A stretch of 64,000 nt of DNA from Zerene cesonia. Lineage: Eukaryota > Arthropoda > Insecta > Lepidoptera > Pieridae. Both the position numbers and the translations under genes were made by a program. The DNA is taken from positions 1,302,001-1,366,000 of the forward strand of contig NC_052129.1 in the NCBI RefSeq assembly GCF_012273895.1, read 5' to 3'. Positions 1 to 11,626 of the stretch are shown here, in pieces. How positions within the stretch are numbered: the first letter of the stretch is position 1; each line of letters starts with the position of its first letter. A model generated the notes under the pieces. That model was given only the letters and a program-made list of their open reading frames with translations, was not told the origin of the DNA and searched no databases.

Positions 1-3000
1 CGCGCTGCCGGCGCAGTACTGCGTGCCCGTGCTGGGCGCGCTGGCCGCGCTGGCGTGCCCGTGGCCGGCCGCGCGCGCGCCCGCGCCGCCCGCCGACCTG
101 CGCCACCACGTCGTGTGGGTCGGCACGCCGCTGCCCTGCGCGCAGCCCCCAGGTCTCTCTCTCTCTCTCTCTCACTCTCCCATGCCGTCGCCTCCTGGTA
201 GCCCACTTGTTTAGATCCCGTACTTTGCACCGTATCAGCGACACTGCTCATGCCTGTCTTCAGACAAGTGCGGTTGTTTATAAGCAAACCTATTTTTTGT
301 TGATTTCAAAGGTGGATAGGAAACAGAGTATCAACATTGGAAAACAATTTTATTTTTGTGTGTGAAAAATGCTCTCACTCATGGCCGTCGAATATGACCC
401 AAAGAAATTTGAACATTAATATCTGGTTGTGATGCAGGGTTTTAAAAAGTTACTTATATGAGTGATACCTTAAGAAGTATCACCATAATGTAGCAAGTGT
501 GCTCAAGCTTACAGTTTGTCCATATTTAAATTCGTTTTAAGTATTTATCCTAGATTAAACTTGATCTACGTATCATATAAAAAAAAATAGAGACAAAAGT
601 AAAAAAAATCCTGAACATATAATAGTCGCAAATAATAAAACACAAGTGTTTATAGTTAGTTTCTTACTTCTTATACATTCTGAAAACCAAGCCGTGTAGC
701 ATACCCAACTCTATTTATTCTATTAACGAGCAGGTCAACAGCAATCTTTCGTAATGGTGACGTCCCGCCACGTGACGGCGATGCGTGCCCTGCTTGCGGC
801 GGCACGGCGTGACGGCGACACGCTGCAGCAGGCCTGGCTGCCCGTGCTCACCACGCTGCAGCACCTGGTCAGAGATGGCCTAAGAGCCTTTCTATAACAC
901 TCTAATTCAGTGGAGTTATATTAATAAAAAGTTGTCTGCCATTCTTTAAATAATTTTAACGTATGAATCGCAACTCTCAGCACATCTTATTTCTTATACC
1001 GATTGGTCAAGACTTTTTTTCTGAATTCAAATTATCCTTCCTTATTTATCTTACAGTCCCACAGTAGAATTTGAACTAACTTGGTGCATTTACATCTCTA
1101 TGTTTGTTTGTTCTGTTATTGTTGTGTATTGAAAATAGAAAAATTATGTAGACTAACAATTTACTAAAAGTCATGTACGAACACAACAAGAATTCTTCAT
1201 CGTTTTCATCAAACTTGTGTTAGGATACATTTTAAATCTTCTACCCTTGGTCCAGGTGTGGATCCTGGGCTTAAAGCCGTCCACAGGGGGTAGCATGAAG
1301 GCAAGTCGGGCCAGCGCGGATGCTAACGCCGTTATGAGCACCTCTGCGGTCATGGCTGATCTACCCGGTATGATAATTTCCAATTAAAACTATTTTTCGT
1401 TTTTTTTTTCCACTTGAGGGTGGGTATATTGAAAGAATTGGGGTTTTAATATGTTAAGGTAACTTAATGGTTACTTTTTGTCTAGTAAAATATATTAAAA
1501 ACACAAGCATTTATTGTTCTTAAGGATGTTATTTGTGACTTCATTGTAATTTTATGTTGTTGCTAACAAAATTGTTATTTTTTATTATATATTGAACGTA
1601 CTTAAATGATATGCAGAGATTTAATTATCAAATAACATAAATGAATGAAACAATTCAAATAACTCATCATTTCCTTTCTTAAAGGTATAAAATCTTTTTA
1701 CCTGAGGCTATTAAAATGTGTCTTAATCTAGATATTACCTCGTCATAGCTAATCTTGATGAATTAAATGACTCTCAACCACCAGTCACAAGCATCAGTCG
1801 TTATATTTGGTTGCAGTTTACACTGGTTTCAGGTCAGCAAGTTCCTGTGGCCGATTCCCTAGGAGTTATGAGCGGTATTGATATCTGTAATACGAATATA
1901 TTGATTGATGTGTGCTTATTTGGAATTTATCGTTTGTGAGTTTTTCATAGATGCTTAGGTGGGGTATTTGTAAATTTTGTTTGGATGTGGCTCACAGAGT
2001 AATAGAAAAATTAGAACTCTGTAAGTTCTGTATTCTTAAATTTTTGCTTTAGCGAGATATTATATACGTTGTGATGATTAAATGCCTTAAAAACCTCCTT
2101 GGAGAAGTTGGAATCGATTCAATCGGCTTGTTCCAAATGGGTCCACGGATAACAAATACGTCAGCCACAGTAGGCGTGGCATGTTTTCAGTGGCAGGGTC
2201 GCTTGTGTCCGTCCGCACCGGGTTGGAGCTTGCTGGCCTTAGCACGCGGTTTTGTTTGTTCTTGCACCCACTATAGCTAGCGCACGCTTCGCTCACAGGA
2301 ATCGCTATTGCTCAATATTGTGCGACGTGGATGTTTCCGGGAGAAATTTGTTTGATTCTTTATGTTTAGAGCTCATAATTTTTATATATGTTTAGAGTGA
2401 ACATATGTTTTTTTTGCGATCAGAAATGGATCCAGGGGTAAAAATTATTTATGGGACCCTATGAATGTTGTATTAAAAAAAGGAGAATATAAAAGATTGA
2501 ACGCAATCTGCTTAAATAAAATATATTTTTAATAGACAAGTAAGCGTTCTATAGAGGGCTTGAATGGCGTTCCTTTCCTGATAAAAATCTTTATGGCATA
2601 GTTTCTAGAAGTTCTATTGAATGCGATATGAAAAGTGAATTCTAAATGAGTTCTTATTATCAAATTTGCAGCGTTATCGGCCATGCTGTCCAGGGTGTTT
2701 GAGGCTTCGAAGAATTTGGATGATGTAGCTCTTCATCATCTAATTGACGCGTTGTGTAAATTGTCCAACGAGGCCATGGAGCTAGCTTATTCTAACAGGG
2801 TGAGTGAGATATTATTTAATAATAGTGAATACTTATGGTAGATACATAATATTTTTTAAAGTATTTATTGAGTAAAGATTATAATACTAGGAAATGCCAT
2901 ATCAGATAAAGTCACGGATTCAAAGGAATCTTTAAAAATTTCCAAAAATAATTATTTTTTAAGTATTATTGTTTATATTTTTTGTAGGAACCTTCTCTGT

Positions 3001-6000
3001 TCGCGGTGGCTAAACTCTTGGAGACTGGTTTAGCCAATATGCACCGGATTGAAGTTATGTGGCGACCCATCACCAATCACCTCCTTGAAGTAAGTAAATA
3101 TGTAACGTTTATTTACGTTATGTAAATGAAAGTGACACATATTGGACGAATATAATTTTTAATCAATATATAAAGTACTATTTCGTAAACTAAATTAGAT
3201 GTACTCGTATGTAATGTCGGTAGAAACATTATTTCAATTAATCGAGTGTATAAATCAAATGAAATAAAAATATTAAAGTGTAAACTGGTCGCTACAGGTA
3301 TGTCAACACCCACACATTCGAATGAGAGAGTGGGGAGTGGAAGCCATCACTTATTTAGTTCAGGCCGCTTTCCAGTATCATCACAACAATCCAGCTTTGG
3401 TGACTGAGGTAAGTTCGAATTCTTCCAAGTGATGGAACAGTCATTTCACTGTGTATTCAGAACTTTATTTTATTTATACTGAATGTCCTTTTAATAAGTA
3501 GTGTTCTTGTTTTTTTATGTAGTGGGCAATGGATATGTTTACATATATATGCACATTTGCCATCATAACTATACATAGTTATAGTAGAGTAATCTTTGAA
3601 AAATGTGTGTCCAATATTATTGATACAGTGATTTTTGTGTATTCCGTTAAAATTATTTCAATTGCTCTTTCGTGCAAATGCAATACATCGGATATTTGAC
3701 CTAGTTTTAATCGTCACCAGGTTTGCGAGCTACTTAACTCGAAAACTTGTTTTCTTTGTAATTTTTTCGTTACCAGGCAAACGGCTAATTTTAAAGCCGC
3801 TGTTTGCGCTGTAAAATACAAACATTTCTAGTACGTTACCGTTGATGTGTTCCAAATCGTGCATAAAGTTGTTTCTTCTTTTTGTTTTTTTTTTTTCTTT
3901 TGTTTCTTTTCTTTCCCTTTACTAAGAAGTAGCACCTTATGTTGTGTGCAGGCCCGCGAGCGGCTAATCCTGGAGCCTCTGGCGGAGCTGTGCAGCGTGC
4001 GGCACTGCGACGTGCGCGCGCGCCAGCTGGAGTGCGCCGCGCGCCTGCTGCACTCGCGCGGCGAGCAGCTCGGCGCCGCCTGGCCGCTCATGATGGAGAT
4101 CATCTCCGCCATCTGCGACCAGCACAGGTACACTCGCAGCGGGGTGCGCAGGCGCAGCTGCTCAGCGTCAGCGTCTGTCTTTATCGATTGTACTAAATTA
4201 GATATGCCCAGAAAATATGCCCACATGAAATTCAGCGGCTAAATGACAAGGATCCATTTTCATTTGTTATGTTTTATAGTTTATTTATTTATTTATTAAT
4301 AATGAAAGAGTTGTTTTATATGTTGTATATAGTATGTAGAATATACCTCTCCCCCTATTATATATAGTATGTAGTACATATCTCTCCCCCTCATTACTTG
4401 ATGAGGTGTGTCGGTGACATACGGCCCCGTGTCCCCAGCGAGCAGCTGGTCCGCTCGGCGTTCCAGTGCGCGCAGCTGGTGGCGGGCGACCTGCTGGGCT
4501 GCGCGGGCCCGCGCTGCCTGCGCCGCGTGCTGGCCGCCGCCGCCGCCTTCGCGCGCCAGACCAAGGAGCTCAACATCAGCCTCACGGCTGTCGGCCTCAT
4601 GGTTCGTGCTCTTACAGCTTTACACAACACACGGCTATCTTTACACTGAATATCATCACCTTTAAAACTGTAACATAAAAATACGTCACGAGTAATAAAC
4701 AATTCATGCATATTTAACACAATTATTCGGTCACGACGCATTTTATATTATACACCTACACACATATGGATACCTTTTCATATACAAGTACAAGTAACAC
4801 TTCCATCACTAACGCCGCACTAAACTGTTTACACCTGCACACCCTACACAACATTATAAAGTATAAACTTATGACGTCACACAGTTACACATTAATTAAC
4901 GCATATGTCCCATGTAATATGTAACATTTGCACTTACACGTCACTAAACACTTACACATTTGAAGTGTTCTTATGTATTAACACCAAAACTCTATAAAAT
5001 GGTATGAGATCTTAGACTTGACCTTACATGCATTAAATAAAGAGTTTATACTATAGCACAAAGTCACTTTAACTTTTTACAATATGGTGTTACGTATTTA
5101 TTTAAGTTTGAATCCATCGTTTAATTAACGAAACATTTCCAAACAGTGGAACATATCGGACTACTTGTACCACAACCGGGACAAGCTGTCCGTGGCGCTC
5201 GCCAGCGAGGCGGCCGCCTGCCCGGAGAGCAGTCCGGACCTGCCGCCGCTGGACCGGCTGTGGATGTGTCTCTATGTTCGCCTGAGTAAGTGTATTGGCA
5301 TTATTTTAATTCCTTCTATTACCTATTTGTTATTTGAAAGCTATGTTCAGAGAATATAAGTAATCTAACTTTACGATGTAGATCTTATGTGATGTGGTTG
5401 AGGTGCTTTGAAGAGGAGGCCACTACATTTAGTCTTCTTTATCTATTCATGTGGTTGCCTTTTTGGGTTCATTATAACTTATCAACTATTTGATCTGACG
5501 AGTCAGGTCGAAAAAATAATTAATTTTATTAAATAAGTGCCTAGTAGATAAATCTTCTTAACGACCGCTGCGAGCCATTGGGCAGTTTTGCAGTGAGGGG
5601 TAGACACCCCAATAAAAAGAAGATTTATGGAAAAAAAAAAAAAAAAAAAGTATATTTCGAAACATACCTGAGGTTTTTTTCTATAAATCGCCCTCTCTAG
5701 ATATCCTTTTTATAACAGTTTCTCCTTCCAGGTGAGCTGTGCACTGAGCCACGAGCGCCAGTACGGCGCGCAGCAAGTCAGACGCTGTTCAGCTGCATCG
5801 GCGCGCACGGCACGCTGCTGAGCCGGCCCGCCTGGCGCGCGCTGCTCAACGTGCTGTTCCCCATGCTGCAGCAGGTCTGTGTGCTGCACCTCCCCCCCAG
5901 CCCGGCTGCGCACGCGCCGCTCGCTGTGCAGCTGCATCGGCGCGCACGGCACGCTTCCGACCTTACACCATCCAATCCGTTTAATCATTGTGACTTTATT

Positions 6001-6645
6001 TATACAGAAACTTCCTTCGGCCAAAACAATAACAAAGTATTTTTAAACAATAGCTTTCGTGAAATTTAAAACGTATCAAAGCATGTATAAAATCTTATAA
6101 TTACTTATTCATAATTACTTATACTAGCGAACGTTGTATGATAATTGAAGCGCTAAATTATTCAGGTTCAAAAACAATCGAACATAGCGAGCTCCGAGAA
6201 GGTGGACACCGGGGAGCACATCCTCATACACCACACCAGGAACACGGCGCAGAAGCAGTGGGCTGAGACACAGGTATGAGAAATATTGCATTAAACGACA
6301 ATAATTTATTGTGAAATAATCAATAACCGACTGCAAAAAAGGAAGTGCTCAATATGACGGTTTTTTTTTTGGGTTTGTCACCTTAGAATTATTTTGAAGT
6401 TTTCGGTACAGGGACCAAAGTACAATGCTTCAATTTTTATTTAGATACTAGTCATCTGTCTATTATGTTGTCTATTGTTAGCTGGTGTACCCCTCCCCTC
6501 ATGGCCTCAGGTGCTGACGCTGTCGGGCGTGTCGCGCGTGTTCCACTCGCGTTTCGCGCTGCTGACGACGGTGGGAGACTTCCCGCGCTCCTGGACCGCG
6601 CTCTTGGACTTCATCGTGGACTTCGCGCTCAGGAGGAGTCACGAG
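1..6645 (+). CDS. Mon2: Mon2 exon block A: HEAT-repeat region and start of Mon2_C
   Basis: Exons with supported GT-AG borders: <1-152, 734-867, 1256-1367, 2672-2799, 2988-3089, 3298-3408, 3952-4127, 4439-4601, 5147-5285, 5732-5874, 6166-6273, 6511-6645. Reading phase is kept at each junction (for example the split Gly codon 152/734-735 and the split Ser codon 5285/5732). Helical Leu/Ala-rich repeats dominate, as expected for an alpha-solenoid. The piece at 1-152 enters in frame from the left (ALPAQYC...). Exons 3952-4127, 4439-4601 and 5732-5874 are very rich in GCG/CGC codons. The first donor is followed directly by a (CT)n tract at 154-175. I see no membrane segment or signal peptide, in keeping with a peripheral scaffold. 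Confidence 0.9.
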
Positions 6646-9600
6646 GTTGGCTTTTCTCGTTCGTTTATAAGGCCTTCCTGTATGCTATAGCTATCCTTCC
6701 TGTATGCTATACCTATTTTATACCTTATGGCTTTTCATCGATGACCAAATTGTCTGGAAGAGATCGCTAATTGCAGTGAATATCTTAAACTCACAGTTAA
6801 AAACTTATCTTCTCCCAAAGATTATGTTTTTAATAAGATTATGCCTGTCGGAGCATATGTTTATGAGACAAAATAAAATTGGTCCAATTTTTAGTAAAAT
6901 ACGAAAAATAAAATAAAAAAGACAAAGCCATTAAGTGTATTTTGTTTCTATTGTAACGACTTTAAACATTTTTTATCATATTAAAATGTGTTTTTCTCTA
7001 ACTATACACGTACATGTTTTTCTGCAGGTGTCAGTTGCGGCGTTGAAGTCGTTCCAGGAGGTGGTGTCGGCTGCGGGGCGCGCGGAGGGCGAGGGGGCGG
7101 CGGGGGGAGCGGGGGCAGCAGGGGGAGCGGGGGGCGCGGGGGGAGCGGGGGGCGCGCGCGTGTGGCCCGCCGCCTGGGCCGCCTGGCGGAGCATCGCTTC
7201 GCGCCTGCCGAACGATGCGCATGCGCCGGGTAACACTTCACCTGTTCCTATAGCCTTGCACGTGCCCTGCGGTGTGGGCAGACCCGAAACACAACTCGAT
7301 ATATATCTATATCGTATTCAGTAAATTGTTGAGTTTCTAATCATTTACTATCAATTTAAGTACCTCCTCCATTGCAAGTAAATGACAGGAAAATCTGTTT
7401 CAGTGTCTGAAGACGGCAAACCTCCCGAAACGTATTCGCCATCACTGAGCTTCCTCACAACGCTGGTGCAAATATTCCCGCTCATATTCCAACACATTAG
7501 ACCAACGTGAGTTGTTTCATTTATTTTCATGGTAATTTATTTTTTTCTTTATTAGGTTTTTTTATTAGGTTTTGGTCACTTGTATATCCTTAGGGATTGA
7601 AATTCAATGATAAATATATATTCATTGATTTGTTGTGTGTACTTATTTATACTGCAAATGTCAAGTGGTTGATATTCTCAAGACTTTCTATCACTGGACG
7701 GACCGTATTAGACTATATAATACGATAAATGTAAAAGTTTATAAGATTATATGGATGCTGTGGAAGCTAGTACGTGGAATGAACACTGAAGTAAGTACAA
7801 CTAAACGCCTTACAGCACGTAAATATACAGGTTTTATATACAGATTTACGCCAAAAGACGTGGAGGCGCTGGGCGAGTGTCTATGCAAGGTTTGCAGCGT
7901 GGAGCCCTCGGCTACTGCACTCGACGGGCTCGGGGGCGGAGCGCCCGCTAGCTTGCACGCGCTGCATTGCCTCGACACCGTGCACAAGGTATTGACGCCA
8001 ATTAAATTATTAGGTGTTGCTAGTTGATATATAAATATTTTTTTCGCTTAAATACCGCGCTAGTTTAAAGCGGTAATGATAAAAATAGCTTAGAGATAGT
8101 ATACGCTTCCCGTTCACAAACAACGGTCCCATTTGTTCAAAAACAAGTTGATGACGTATGTCCAACGCGGGGCCGTTTGCTAGTAAATAAAATGAGTCCA
8201 AAACGTAAAGTGAAACGGTTCGAATACCGGCCCGGTCGGCAGGAGGCGCTGGCGCGGGCCGAGCTGCTGCCGGCGCTGTTCGCGGCGCTGACGGCGCTGG
8301 CGCGGGCGGCGCGCGCGCACGGGGCGCCCGCGGCGCACGCGGCCGGCGCGCGCTGCCTGGCCGCCGCCGCCGCGCTCTACCGCGCCGCGCCCGCGCACAG
8401 CGCGCACGCGCTGCCGCACTTGCTGCAGGTGCGTGCCCGCACAAATATTTATTGAATATAAAAAGTTGGTCCTTCGAATTGGATGAACTGTCGTACTTTT
8501 TTTTACTTATTCTTATTTTTCTGATTGTTTTGTCACAATCCCTACTAATATTATAAATGCGAAAGTAACTCTGTCTGTCTATCTGTCTGTTACGCTTTCA
8601 CGCCACAGATTCGATTTTGATAAAATATGGTATGAAGATAGAACTGAACTTGGGAAAGGACATAGGATACTCTTTATCGCGAAAAAAGGGTAGAAAGGAT
8701 TGAAAGAGGGGATGAAAGTTTGTACGAAAGTTCGTTATTTGCAAACCAATTTTGATGAAACTTGGTATGAAGATGGACCTAAAATACTCCTTACCATGTC
8801 GCGCGATATAAGCGAATTCTACTCGGGCGAAAACCTAGTAATTTATTATTTGTTTCAGGATAATCTTAAACAATAAATAACTGACTATATGGTTACATTT
8901 TACAGTCTCTACATTCGGCGGTAAAAAAAAGTGGTCCGGAAAAGCGCAGACGTAGTAACGAGCGCGAGAGAGACCAACCGGATGAAAATATACAGATCTC
9001 TTCTTTATTACTGCAGGCATGTATCATGTTTCTATTTACTTATATAATACTATTTGCAAAGACTTGTCTTAAGCCCTATAGAAAATCTACTACGGCTACT
9101 TTTGTAAATGTTTTGTTTCTAAATTTTAAGTTTATTCCCTTATTTCAATTGGTTAAGAAATTTTCTTTATGTACTTGTCTGCAGGTACTGGCGACGGGGT
9201 TGCCCTTGGCGAGAGAAAATCCTGATGATTATAAAGAGTTTTGGGACATCCTGCCGGATGTGCTCGAGACTTTTATGTTTGAACCTTCGTGAGTGTTGAA
9301 ATTTATAAACGCGTTTCTTTAGTAAGGTTAAGAGGAAGGTGTATTGTCCATAGTCCATATTATTGAGAGTCTAAAAATTTACGAATTTTGAGACGATGGT
9401 AAGGGAATAAACCTTACATAGTGATGTTGAGAAGAGGACCAATACGGAAGACTTCGAGTCCCTTATAGGCGAATAAAATTATTGCATTTCAAATTCAGTA
9501 GAGCGGGCTTATAAATTTTCTAAATAAATCAACCGATTCCTATTATTCGATGATGGGGAGTAAAGATTAATAGATGAGTACTAAGGTTACATGCGCATGC

Positions 9601-10024
9601 GCAGGGTGGGCGGCGGGCGCAGCGCCCGCGAGGTGGTGGGCGTGGTGCGCGCGCAGCTGCTGGGCGCCGCGCCCCGCGCCCCGCGCCGCGCCGCCGCCCG
9701 CGCCCTGCTGCTCGTGCGCCGGGGCGCCGCCGCGCTGCACGACGCCGCCGCGCGCCCCAGTGAGTGCTTCACGCTACACGCTACACGCTACACGCTTCAC
9801 GCTACACGCTACACGCTTCACGCTACACGCTACACGCTACACGCTACACGCTACACGCGCACGCACCTCGCACCCAACGCCCGTAACTAGCTACACGCTA
9901 CACTCTACACGCCACCGGACATACGCTACGGGCCACGCGCCACACGCTATACGCATAGTTGTTCTATAATGTGTGCCACGCAAAATATAATTAAATGAAT
10001 ATATCATCATCGTCGTCGTCGTCG

Positions 10025-10069
<45 letters not shown>

Positions 10070-11626
10070 GCCCATATATGTTCCCACTGCTGGGACACAG
10101 GCCTCCTATGATGGTTCTGGCCATAATCCACCACGCTGGCCAAGTGCGAGTTGGCAGATGTCAAATGTCGTCGAACTTTTGATTCTTGGACATGCCGGTT
10201 TTCCCACGATGTTTTCCTTCACCGTTGTCTGTGTTATCCACATATGCAAATAAATTGAGAAATTAATATATCTCCTGCACGCTCGCCCGGTCTCGAACCC
10301 CGATTTTGAAGTACGAGGTTCTCACCACTGAGCCACCACTGCTAAAATGAATATATATAATTAATATAAATATCGGCCAGAAAACGAGCAGGAGCTGCGC
10401 GAGCGGGAGGAGTTCGCGCGCGCCTGCTTCGAGACGCTGCTGCAGTTCTCCATGCTCGAGGACGCCGACTCCATCACCGGCAATGAAGGTATACATTATA
10501 ATGTAGAATTGAATTCAAAGTTATTATTTTTGTAGCAAAATTTATTTGAGTTATTTGATTATGTTTGTAATAAAGGCGATTTGATGCGGCTCCAGAATAT
10601 TTTTTTTCTTAATTTTGTCGATGTCGAGGGTAAATTAAGTTAGAACACAAAAAATGAAACAAATTTATATTCGCGATTCTTTCTTTTCTTCAAAATATTA
10701 AGTCTGAAACTACCTCCTAAATGACAACAATGATTTTGTTTTGAGGCTAAGATTTCACACATATTTTTCATAATTGAATAGAAGATGCTGACCCGCTTGC
10801 AATAATGCCGTTGTTGGACCGATTCCAAGAAGTCATATCGAAGTACAGCACTGATGATGAAAATGCGGAGACATTAACGAGGTGAGTTATTGTTCTTTTA
10901 AAGGATATTATGATGAATAACAAAAAATAATACAATGAAATATGTATGTCTTATTTTATTGGTGTTCACCAAGGTTCATACCCTGGTCCTTTACTATTCC
11001 CTATGTTTGTAAAAGACAGATACAAGTTTCGTGACCTTTTTCATTGGGCTATGTGTTACAAAAGTGATGTGGCTTACAGGCAGCAAGTGTCGGAGATCTC
11101 GTTTGTGTTAAAAGCAGTAGCGACATTAACAGAGGCTATGAAGCGCGCGCCGCCCGGCAAAGTTGACACCGCGGCGTGGCATAAGTTGATCGGTTGGTAC
11201 TTTTAATTACATGTTAATGTTGTGTTAACTAATGCTATGATCATAGTGTCTTTTATTTTATTAATTCTATTGTTATCGTACGTATCGTATGTATCATCGT
11301 ATTTAAATTTTTGAACAATGGTCAATTTAATTGTTGTATAATTGTTTTACTTTCAAAAAAATAAAAATATTCAACTTGTAAATGATATATCAATGCAGAT
11401 ATATTTTCGCAAATCGCATAACCTCGATAATATTTTTGCGTGATAAATAGTGTAACAAAACTTGATTGATGTTTCTGATCTAATCCTTGTTGCATCAGGT
11501 CTGTACCCGTGGGTTGTGTCGCTGGCGGCGGGCGGGGGCGCCAGCGGGGGCGCGGGCGCGGGCGCGGCGCTGCGCGAGGCGCTGCTGCAGTTCGGCGCCC
11601 TGCTCGCGCCCCCGCCCGCGCCCTAG
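1..11626 (+). CDS. Mon2: MON2 homolog, C-terminal part (5' end outside window)
   Basis: MON2 is a large peripheral protein of the Golgi/trans-Golgi and endosomes, related to the BIG/GBF1 Arf exchange factors but lacking a Sec7 catalytic domain. It works with Dopey and a P4-ATPase flippase in endosome-Golgi traffic, and in flies it also affects actin and pole-plasm anchoring (family knowledge). The sequence gives 23 plus-strand exons that join in phase into ~1018 residues. Recognisable conserved blocks include LQHLVWILGLKPS, MWRPITNHLLEVC, MREWGVEAITYLV, TAVGLMWNISDYL, GAHGTLL, FALLTTVGDFPRSW and the tail KLIGLYPWVV, with stop TAG at 11624-11626. The family is ~1,700 residues, so roughly the first 40% lies left of the window. 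Introns are short (about 80-700 bp). The gene converges on Itpr. Oddities are the strong GC excess of many exons, a Gly/Ala run and one likely GC-AG intron. The identification rests on remembered family motifs and was not searched. Confidence 0.95.
5549..5639. mobile_element. Short insertion with inverted ends and A tail
   Basis: TAAATCTTCTT near 5551 and AAGAAGATTTA near 5610 are inverted copies flanking ~50 bp, followed by A runs (5630-5649). It could be a small MITE or a retroposed fragment. It lies in the Mon2 intron 5286-5731. Confidence 0.35.
7028..11626 (+). CDS. Mon2: Mon2 exon block B: C-terminal Mon2_C region
   Basis: Exons: 7028-7229, 7404-7506, 7844-7988, 8243-8428, 8906-9016, 9185-9288, 9605-9759, 10381-10488, 10782-10881, 11080-11192, 11499-11626 (includes the stop). 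Conserved pieces: SVAALKSFQEV, SLSFLTTLVQIFPLIFQHI, ENPDDYKEFWDILPDVLE and the C-terminal LYPWVVSL. Exon 7028-7229 carries a Gly/Ala/Glu low-complexity insert. Exon 8906-9016 carries a basic Lys/Arg stretch (KKSGPEKRRRSNERERD) that could be a linker. Exon 8906-9016 must end at CAG/GCATGT to keep frame, which implies a GC donor. The last ~25 residues are Gly/Ala/Pro-rich and poorly conserved compared with vertebrate MON2. Confidence 0.88.
7085..7152 (+). repeat. G-rich low-complexity tract coding Gly/Ala run in Mon2
   Basis: Many runs of four to six G separated by 1-4 bases lie on the coding strand inside exon 7028-7229. They encode alternating Ala-Gly-Gly. The pattern satisfies the usual G-quadruplex rule (at least four runs of three or more G). 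It lies between conserved helices, so it is probably a solvent-exposed loop. Confidence 0.8.
8541..8840 (+). mobile_element. Helitron-like non-autonomous element (Lepidoptera type)
   Basis: It starts CCTACTAATATTATAAATGCG and ends GGGCGAAAACCTAGTA. This pair of ends recurs at many places in the window. A CTAG-type 3' end and a GC-rich near-terminal segment are features of lepidopteran Helitron-like repeats. The classification is from memory. It lies in the Mon2 intron 8429-8905. Confidence 0.55.
9017..9184 (+). other. Mon2: Likely GC-AG intron of Mon2
   Basis: The intron begins CAG/GCATGT and ends TTGTCTGCAG. Joining 9016 to 9185 keeps the reading frame across ISSLLLQ and VLATGLPLA. The nearest GT (9021) would leave phase 1 and put the next exon out of frame. 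Exon-side consensus at the donor is strong (CAG), as is usual for GC donors. Confidence 0.7.
9768..9858 (+). repeat. Heptamer minisatellite (CTACACG)n
   Basis: Thirteen back-to-back 7-bp units, CTACACG with a CTTCACG variant at units 1, 5 and 8, start 8 bp after the exon end at 9759. Scattered degenerate units continue to about 9955. It lies in the Mon2 intron 9760-10380. Confidence 0.9.
10005..10344 (-). mobile_element. tRNA-derived SINE, full length, with 12-bp target-site duplication
   Basis: On the minus strand it reads from a head with a perfect pol III A box TGGCTCAGTGG and B box GGTTCGAGACC, through a body, to the 3' block with CCCAGCAGTGGG and an (ATG/ACG)n tail. AAATGAATATAT flanks it at 9993-10004 and 10345-10356. 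It is inserted in a Mon2 intron, its head ending 36 bp before the acceptor of exon 10381. A sister copy is at 58512-58821. Confidence 0.9.
10955..11020 (+). mobile_element. Relic of a non-LTR reverse transcriptase
   Basis: The translation contains GVHQGSYPGPLLF followed by VKD, which matches the RT motif GVPQGSxLGPLLFxxxxND of Jockey/CR1-type LINEs. No further RT sequence is recognisable. It lies in the Mon2 intron 10882-11079. Confidence 0.6.

Noticed and set aside
7635..7843. Upstream extension of the Mon2 exon at 7844
   Set aside because: The open frame continues left, but the acceptor CAG at 7841-7843 joins exon 7506 in phase and the left part has no family similarity.
8010..8444. Antisense Arg/Ala/Pro-rich frames over Mon2 GC-rich exons (also 3939-4226, 7002-7241, 11495-11731)
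   Set aside because: Shadows of high GC content on the opposite strand. The sense frame carries the conserved residues.
9768..9858. CRISPR array (also considered for 38956-39141)
   Set aside because: Units are contiguous without spacers and the DNA is insect nuclear.
9574..9969. Frames with repeated HATRYTL-type peptides
   Set aside because: Translation of the CTACACG minisatellite, not a protein.
9891..10124. Frame with a poly-Met run
   Set aside because: Antisense translation of the (ATC)n tail of the SINE.
10270..10344. tRNA gene on the minus strand (also 58516-58580)
   Set aside because: A and B boxes belong to the head of a SINE with a body, tail and target-site duplication.
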